The notes under the pieces: generated by a model
Seen by the model: only the letters and a program-made list of their open reading frames with translations
What the model was told of the DNA's origin: nothing
Databases searched by the model: none
Program-made: the position numbers and the translations under genes
In this document: positions 57,245 to 64,000 of the stretch, in pieces
How positions within the stretch are numbered: the stretch's first letter is position 1
Layout: each line of letters begins with the position of its first letter
Assembly: GCA_026018925.1 (NCBI GenBank)
Contig: JAKSZU010000018.1
Coordinates: 30,442,452-30,506,451 of the forward strand
Length of the DNA stretch: 64,000 nucleotides
Direction: 5' to 3'
Source of the DNA: Tupaia tana
Taxonomy: Eukaryota; Chordata; Mammalia; Scandentia; Tupaiidae

Positions 57245-57645
57245 CAAGAAACTTTAGAAGCCAAAATCTGGTTCTTGGACTTCTAGTCTCCAGAATCAGA
57301 AGAAATAAAATTTGCTATTTAAGCCACTCAATCTGTGTTTTTTTTTTTTTTTTCCCAGAGGTTTTTGCTATAGAGTGCATGTGCTCGCCAGAGAGACAGA
57401 AAGACAGAAAGCCAGAAATCACCCCCCAGGGGGGATGTTCACGCCGCAATTCCTTCTCTTCCATTCTCTTCTCGGGATCCTGGGCATGCACGCACACATG
57501 CCCGGCGTGAGTTTAAGCCACCGGGTCCAGGACTCGAACTGTGGTCAACTACATGGGAGTCCAGCAACATAGTCATTATGCCAACTGCTGGTCCCAAGTC
57601 TGTGGTATTTTGTTATGGCAGCCTAAGCAGATTAATACATAGAAT
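57245..57645 (+). repeat. Ancient placental interspersed repeat, 3' end, interrupted by SINE
   Basis: It reads TTCTTGGACTTCTAGTCTCC and TTTAAGCCACTCAATCTGTG, is interrupted by a SINE, then resumes TCTGTGGTATTTTGTTATGG. The duplicated TCTGTG at the break is the SINE's target site. Confidence 0.65.
57338..57595 (-). repeat. tRNA-derived SINE, young
   Basis: T-run, AGAGGTTTTTGCTATAGAGTG, intact CCCCCCAGGGGGG block and head GGGACCAGCAGTTGGCATAA on the minus strand. Confidence 0.93.
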
Positions 57646-57689
57646 TCACTAATGTATTGGACACTCTCCCAGTCCTAACATTGTTCCAC

Positions 57690-57790
57690 ACACCAGGCAG
57701 ATACCACTATTATCCTCATTTAAGAGTAAAGAAAAGGAAGCACAGAGCAGATTAGTAATTTTCCCCAGCCACACTATCAGCAAGCACCAA
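57690..57790 (-). repeat. MIR remnant
   Basis: ACTATTATCCTCATTTAAG and AAGCACAGAGCAGATTAG. Confidence 0.55.
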
Positions 57791-58968
57791 CATGGAACTC
57801 CTGGAGGAGGCAGGTTGGTTGCAAAGTGTGTAATCCTAAACTCTGGGGTGAAGCAGGTAAGTCTGAACTCCCCTGATGCAAGAACTGAGTGTGAGAGTCC
57901 TGTCTACTGCTGGGTCTAGTATTTATCAAGTGCTCCATAAACACTGGAGGAAGAATGGAGAGAATATCCAGGCCAAGGACAATGATGATCAGGGAGTTCC
58001 AGGGCCATTAGGTCCACCCTCTGGCTTCTGTACACAGAAAGCACAATGTATACCCTCTCACTCCATATCCTGTGGTGTTCCCAACTTGGCCTGTGATATG
58101 CTATGTGGTCAGCAGTCTTCACTTCTAAAAGTCATTCTGGCTGGTTCTTTCATGGACTCTCTCTGCTACACCCATGAGAGCTGCTTCCTAAACATCAGAG
58201 GATGCTGTGGTCCCTTGGACCTGAGGAGTTAACACAGATAGCTAGCCAGGTCACCAAGTGAGAGCATGCATTCTAGAGTTTTCTAAAGTACCCTATAGCT
58301 CGCTACTAACAAAGCTGTGTCTGAAACTCAGAAATATAGTCTTGACTTCCTTACATCATCGCCAGACTCTTCTCAAGCCAAGGCTTGGGGAGAGGGAATG
58401 AATGGGCCTGGCTAGATGTCCAATACCCTGACTCCAGCAAGTACTCAGGCCTCACACACACATGTGTTTACAGGGATTCTCGAGTCTGTGATGCTGCTTT
58501 TAGAGGTTGAGCACCTGAGAATCAGCCAGACTAAGAGCTGGGCAGGGTAGGGCCTGCCGGTAGCTGCATCCTGGGCTGTACTGCAACAGTGCTGGGAGAG
58601 CTTCTCCATTCTAGAAGTGAACCAGAAACATGTGCATTCCAACCTCAGGAAACAACTGAGCATGGGAAGTGACTCTACCCATGGGGGAGAATTTAATAGA
58701 GCATCTGCCAATTCTGGCAAAGGCACCTAGAGTCACAAAGGCCCTGCCTCTGTCCCTTGCCTAGCAAGGGGTACAGACTTTTACCAAATAGTCACACACA
58801 TACACTGTGTAAAGGCTCTAAGTATCCCCCATGATTCTGACAGAACACAAGGGTTGACCTGTCAAGAAAGGCTTCCAGAGGAGGTCTCAGTAGAGACCAG
58901 GTCTAAAGGAGCTGGGAACAGGGGAGGTGGAGAATGTTCCCTGCAGAGGAGATAGCTCACACAGAGCC

Positions 58969-59000
58969 CCAGGCAGGGCAGGGCAGGGCAGGGCAGGGCT
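58969..59000. repeat. (GGGCA)n short tandem repeat
   Basis: About six GGGCA units in a row. Confidence 0.9.
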
Positions 59001-60844
59001 GGGAGGGAAACTGTAGCAGTTAAAGAATCAGCAACAAAGTCTGTGGCAGAAGCTGTAGGAGATAAGACAGGGCTTTATCCTGAGAGCAAAGGATGCCACT
59101 GAGGGGTTTAAGCAAGGGATTAGAGATGCATTTTAAAAAGCTCACTTTGGCTGTTGTGTTGAGGACAGATTATGGGATGGGAGGCAGGAGAGGCAATGGT
59201 GTGAGTGGGGTAGAGACGACTCTGGGCTTGATTAGGGCAGGGATATTCAGTAGTAGTGTCTCCTACTGTTTGAGGTCCAGGTGCCCTGATGGTGCCATGG
59301 GACACTTGCCAAGTGCTCTGGGTGTGGGGTATGGGCCAATCAATGCAATGTGTGCAAAATGCTTGTGACAGTGCCCTCACCCGGCTGCCCAAAGGCCTCC
59401 CTGCCTTCACACCCCCACCCTGAGCCTGCTCCGTATGCTCTGCCATCTCATTCTTGTCAAGCAAACAGCTCCTGAAATCCACCCTCCCTCTCCCTACTAA
59501 CCCAGGAGCCTTCTGGATTGATCAGACTGAAACTGACAGTTTCTCATTGCCGTCCATCTCCTCCTGCATCCCCGAGACATGGTTACCCTTGACACAGATG
59601 CAGCGACGGTAACAGTGTTTTTCTGCCTGATTTAGTGGCTTCATTCCAGTGGTGCAGTGGCCTACGTGAGTCAGTCTACACTGGCGCGCCCACTGGGTGG
59701 AGACCATGCCACATCGCTGGCACCCACTTTCCCCTGAGTCCCGGCTCACAACTCCCAGCTGCGCATACCGGGTATTCACCAAGGGCCTCCTTTCCTGCTA
59801 GGCTGCCTTTGCTACTAAAACGTTGTTGGAACATCATCTCCCTCCTTGAGAGAAAGTCAATCTTCAACTTAACACACAGAGTTTCTGCCTTTGAAACTCT
59901 GGGTTTCTTTCTCTTTTGGATACAAAAGAAGAGCCTGTGCTTGGCAATCACCTAAACTTAGCAATTAAGTTCTGCCAAGAGAATTTATAGAACTTATAGA
60001 ATTTATAGAACTGAAATGGGGGTGGGTGGGGGTAGGGAGATCTTAGATTTGATTCTTCAGATTTAACGAATGAAAAAATTGAGGCCCTGTAGGGCTAGGG
60101 GCTTCCCTGGGGGTCCCATAGCGTGCTGGGGCAGGGCTAGGCTAGGAGTCTGGCCTTTCTGTGAAGGGTCAGTACTTTCCTTACTGTCCATGGGGCTAAG
60201 GTTCAAGATAGACCTTTGCCTGAGAAAGACCCCAGCCCCTCCTTGCTAAATTTTTGGGGGGGGTGGGAGGAAGGGTGTGAGGAGGTCCCAGGCTGCCTGT
60301 GAGCCTTCTCCCAGGGGTACCAGAAAGTTACAATGAGGGAAGACTGGCCCCCACAATGGCCACTCAACATTAAGGCCAGCCTGTGAGACAAGGACTGTGG
60401 GGCTGTTTTCCCACTTCTTCCTTGGAGAAAGCAACCTTCTTGCAGAGGGCAGGACGGATTCTCTCCTCACACAGCCTAGAAACTGTTAGAATGTGGAGCC
60501 CCAGGACATGCTCTGGGCTTGCTTCCTAGCATGCCCCAGAGAGGGACACTTGGAGCAGCCGTTTATTTCCTTCTCATCCTGGTGACTGGCAAAGGCCCAG
60601 GAGCCAGCCATGCTGGTATAATCAGCTTCCACTGGGGCAGAAGAAGCTGTTGATGCTTCTCAGCACCTTAGGCTCATCTGCCAGCAGGCTGGGTGTGACC
60701 CTGAGCGACGGGCTGAAGCTGGCCTTTCATCGCTTCCCGAGTGCATACACAGCTCAGAGGCTGATCCAACACTGTGGCTCCTGGTGTTTTTCCCAGTGGG
60801 AAAGCCACGGTGGATGCTGTGGGCCTGTGTGCTCATTAGACTGG

Positions 60845-61015
60845 TTGAAAGCACACTCTCTGGAGTCAGGCTGCCTAGGTTTGAACCTGGTTGCACCACT
60901 TACTAATGGGGTGACCTGAGGCTAGTACCCTCTCTGACTTTCGGTTTTCTCCTCTGTGGAATGAGGGTAATAATAGAAGCTACATAGCAGAGGATCAGTG
61001 CAAGCACCTGGAGCC
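60845..61015 (+). repeat. MIR remnant, well preserved
   Basis: CTCTCTGGAGTCAGGCTGCC, GGTTTGAACCTGGTTGCACC and GAATGAGGGTAATAATAGAA. Confidence 0.8.
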
Positions 61016-61786
61016 ATGCACAGCATACAGGGGTGCCCTGGGCTGCCCTTTTCTATCCCTCTCGGAGGCGAGCAGAGTGCAAGTGATGGTGGAAGTCTCA
61101 GAGGGATAACCCTGAACCACTCTCATTGATGGGTGGCACAAAAGAGATGACTGGCCCAAACTCGAGTGAGTTGTTCTTAGTCATAAGCTGATCCAACCTG
61201 CCAGGGGGCTGAACACTGGGACAGTGATTGGGGGGGCGGCGGCAAGAGAGGTAGAGGGCAGCAGCCCTGCTCTTTGACTACCTGGGAGACAAGATGCTGA
61301 AGGGATGCATGGAGCAGGGAAGGCACACCTCGAGCGATTACTGCAAACTAGGAGCATAGATCTTGCTTCCAATGGTATAGGAGGGACACACAGGTGGGAA
61401 AGCTGTAGCCTAGCCAACAGGAGACGTGGTCCTCAGCCCAGCATTGCCATCACCTGGTAGTATGATCTTGGGCAAGTCTCTTCACTCTGTCCCTCTCAGT
61501 GCAAAGAAGGACCTGGGGTGAGAGCAGCATGTCCTACAGAATGGATATGTAACTTAATAGGATTACTCAAGAACACAAAGTTTGGGAAACTGGGTGAAAC
61601 CTGTGTTGATGGGCTCCCTTACTGTGGGACTTCAGTGTGATGTGTGCTGGGGCTCTCGCAGAGCAGATACAGTCTACATTCCCAAATTTATTCAACAAGA
61701 AAAAAGAGTTTTGCTCGTTCACATCCTGAGACTAATGTCTGAGGAACCCTGAGCTACACGAGTCTGGTAGAAAATGGTATGTTCAT

Positions 61787-62065
61787 GGGAACCAGCAGTT
61801 AGCGTAATGGCTATGTCGCTGGACTCCCATGTAGTCAACCGTGGTTCGCGTCCCGGACCCAGTGGCTTAAAACTCATGCCGGGCACATGTGCGTGCGTGC
61901 CCAAGATCCCGAGAGGAGAATGGAGGAGAAGGGATTGCGGCGTGACCATCCCCTCTGGGGGATGATTTCTCGCTTTCTGTCTCTATGTCTCTCTCTGTCT
62001 GTCTGGCGAGCGCACGTGCCCTATAGCAAAAACCTCTCAAAAAAAAAAAAAAAAAAAGAAAAAAA
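61787..62065 (+). repeat. tRNA-derived SINE, young
   Basis: Complete copy (head AACCAGCAGTTAGCGTAATG) with many intact CpGs and a long A-tail. Perfect 18-bp target-site duplications AGAAAATGGTATGTTCAT at 61769-61786 and 62066-62083. Confidence 0.96.
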
Positions 62066-62784
62066 AGAAAATGGTATGTTCATAGCAACATACTTCCAAA
62101 GAAGGATGTACGTGATGAAGCTTCGCAGGGCTGCCACCCACTGTGATGGCTGTGGACATATGGGAAGAAGGTCCAGAGAGGGGTAGTCAGCGAGGTCTCC
62201 CTGAGGGGTGGGAGGAGTGCTGGGCCTTGCAGGATGAGTGGGCCAAGAAAGGCTCCTTGGTGAAGCTGCCATAGACTGAGGCATGCAACCTGGTGTGGGG
62301 GTCTGTGATTGTGATGTTCAGGGCCAGGGAGACTCACTGGGCCTTGGACAAAAAGTCAGTCTGAAGCAAACTAAAGTGATACAACCAGATCCAGAGAGAA
62401 GACCTTGACTACCCTGCCCACCTGTCAGTCTGTGGATCAGGGCTTGTCATTGGCTCTTTCCCCAGCTCAGACACCTCTTGGCTCACACCACAGAGAATTT
62501 ATACTCCTGACATTCGGGGCCTTCTATAATCCAGACCCCTTTTGCTAAATGCAGACCTCCATTCCCCTTCTCTCTTTGCCTCTGGCCAGCAGGGCTTGCT
62601 GGAACAGCCTCTGACCTGCACAGGAAGCAGAGATCCTGCATATGACAGAACCAGACACAAGGCCTGACCCTGTGCCACACCTGAGCTGCTTGGGCAAGGG
62701 ATAAATGCATTTCTATTTTAGTTATGTTACTGCTACTTTGGGGGTCCTTGTGACGGCAGATGAACCCATGTCTTGACTGATATA

Positions 62785-62880
62785 CATTGGTATTATCCCC
62801 ATTTTACAGAAGAAGACAATGACACTCAAGGTTGTTAAGGAACCTGCCTGAGGTGACAAAGCTGAAAAGGGGGAGCCTGT
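62785..62880 (-). repeat. MIR remnant
   Basis: GTATTATCCCCATTTTACAG, then GAACCTGCCTGAGGTGACAA. Confidence 0.7.
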
Positions 62881-63619
62881 TTTTACTTTAGGCCTGACTC
62901 CTGTGCTCTTTCCCCACCACACACAGAGCTTCACTTCAAGGATGAGCACTGTGGTTCCATGCGAAGAGGCAATTGTCCGTGACCTTCTCAACAGGCTTCT
63001 TGCCAAAGAATGGAATCCTGGACTTGAACTTGGTCCCAGAGAGAAAAGTACTCAGAGTCAAGTACTGTATCACTCAGATCAACAACCACAGACCTGATGG
63101 AGCCCCCAGCCTGGCTCAGGCCACCAGCAGGGGCCCAGGTCTGCAGGACTGTGTCCAGAGAGCCATCTTGGGTTGGAAGAGTCATCTTTCTTCTCCTTGG
63201 CCAGCTGTCATCCAGCTGGTCTTGGCACCAGGCAGGGAGCGGGGCTGCCGTGGGAAGTGCAGCAGGAAGAAGAGAGGAAGGAAGACAGGACTGGGAGAGA
63301 AGTGGGAGGGCCCCCACAAAGCTGGAAACGCTGGACCTAATTCAGCAGCAAGCTATTTCAGGACTGCCCTGAGGACCTCAGACCAGAGATACTGGGGGAG
63401 GGGAGTGTGAACATAAATGTTTCTCATCCATGTCTCCTCAAGTAGCCATCAGCTGCTTCTGGGCTGACTCAGGAGGGCAGAAGAAGAGCTGTCGCCTGCT
63501 AGCACTTGTGCTGGGTCATGAGAGCTTGCTCTTGAGGCCAGAAGGGGTCTGCTGGCATTGGTGGTCGTGACCTCTTCATGTTGGATTTGGAGCCTGTTGC
63601 ATTGCAAGTTCCCTATCCA

Positions 63620-63700
63620 TGGTTATTTGATCCTCCCAAGTACAAAGTTTAATCCTATTTTACAGATGAAGAAATTGAGGCCAGAAGTGGGGGCTGGGGG
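63620..63700 (-). repeat. MIR remnant
   Basis: TAATCCTATTTTACAGATGA and AGAAATTGAGGCCAGAAG. Confidence 0.6.
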
Positions 63701-64000
63701 AGGGAAGGTGGTGGCTCTCTGGTTGCATGGAGTCTGGAGGTAGCTTTCTTTGAGGAGACCCAGTGCAGGGAGGCCAGGACTGCCACTGTGCTCAGGGCCT
63801 GAGGGCCCACTGGCATTGGTTAAGGGAGGTGGACCACCAGCTGCTCACCCAGGAGAAAAGTGCAGAGTTTAGCAGGCTCTGGGCCAGGTAGTGCACAGAG
63901 AAGGCATGGGCCAGCAAGCTGGCAGCCACAGGCTCCATGTTGGGAGGAAAATGGGCAGACCCAGAGTGAGGCCCAGTGTCTCTGGATGGGCTGGGTCACT

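Larger units (their letters stand above)
57646..60844. other. Intron 3: unique stretch
   Basis: Besides a MIR remnant and the GGGCA repeat, a segment at 59.08-59.20 kb (TTTAAAAAGCTCACTTTGGC, GGATGGGAGGCAGGAGAG in part) resembles an old interspersed repeat also seen near 46.65 kb. No gene is recognised. Confidence 0.5.
62084..64000. other. Intron 3, right edge: unique stretch
   Basis: Two MIR remnants and unique sequence. Exon 3 is not present up to the window edge. Confidence 0.6.

Overview
The window is mammalian (placental) genomic DNA and lies inside one large gene, read on the minus strand: GNAO1, the alpha subunit of the heterotrimeric G protein Go. Seven coding exons can be read directly with correct GT/AG borders. 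Running along transcription from right to left they are exon 4 (22842-23002), exon 5 (19276-19404), exon 6 (17296-17425), exon 7B (13292-13445), exon 8B (11827-12014 plus a 3' UTR of about 4.2 kb), exon 7A (4286-4439) and exon 8A (465-680). Exon lengths of 161, 129, 130 and 154 bp and all phases fit the Gi/Go family. Exons 1-3 lie beyond the right edge. The noncoding 3' UTR exon 9 known from the human gene should lie beyond the left edge.

The layout shows the classic alternative-terminus design of Go. Exon 6 splices either to 7B-8B, which ends in its own polyadenylation region near 7.61 kb (isoform GoB/Go2), or skips about 13 kb to 7A-8A (isoform GoA/Go1). Both ends keep the NKKD and TCAT guanine-binding motifs and the C-terminal cysteine of the pertussis-toxin site, but differ at 20 of about 112 residues. 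The sequence offers candidate regulators of this choice: a CU-rich tract of about 105 nt before exon 7A, and a CA repeat just after the exon 8A donor.

From 23.0 to 64.0 kb the window is the 3' part of intron 3. I found no exon there. It holds many tRNA-derived SINEs of a lineage-specific type, two decayed L1 fragments, a mariner-type MITE, a second TIR element, a hAT-transposase-like pseudogene, scattered MIR/L2 remnants, microsatellites and several unique AT-rich blocks that look like regulatory candidates (46.3, 49.5 and 52.5 kb). The lineage-specific SINEs are nearly absent from 1.45 to 19.75 kb, the part carrying the alternative exons.

Species: the SINEs are not Alu, B1/B2, carnivore CAN, horse ERE, ruminant, pig, bat VES, rabbit C, armadillo or Afrotherian types as I know them. 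A eulipotyphlan such as a mole is my guess, with low confidence. No bacterial, viral or CRISPR system is present, and I see no wholly new protein-coding gene. The most interesting signals are splicing-regulatory and repeat-borne.
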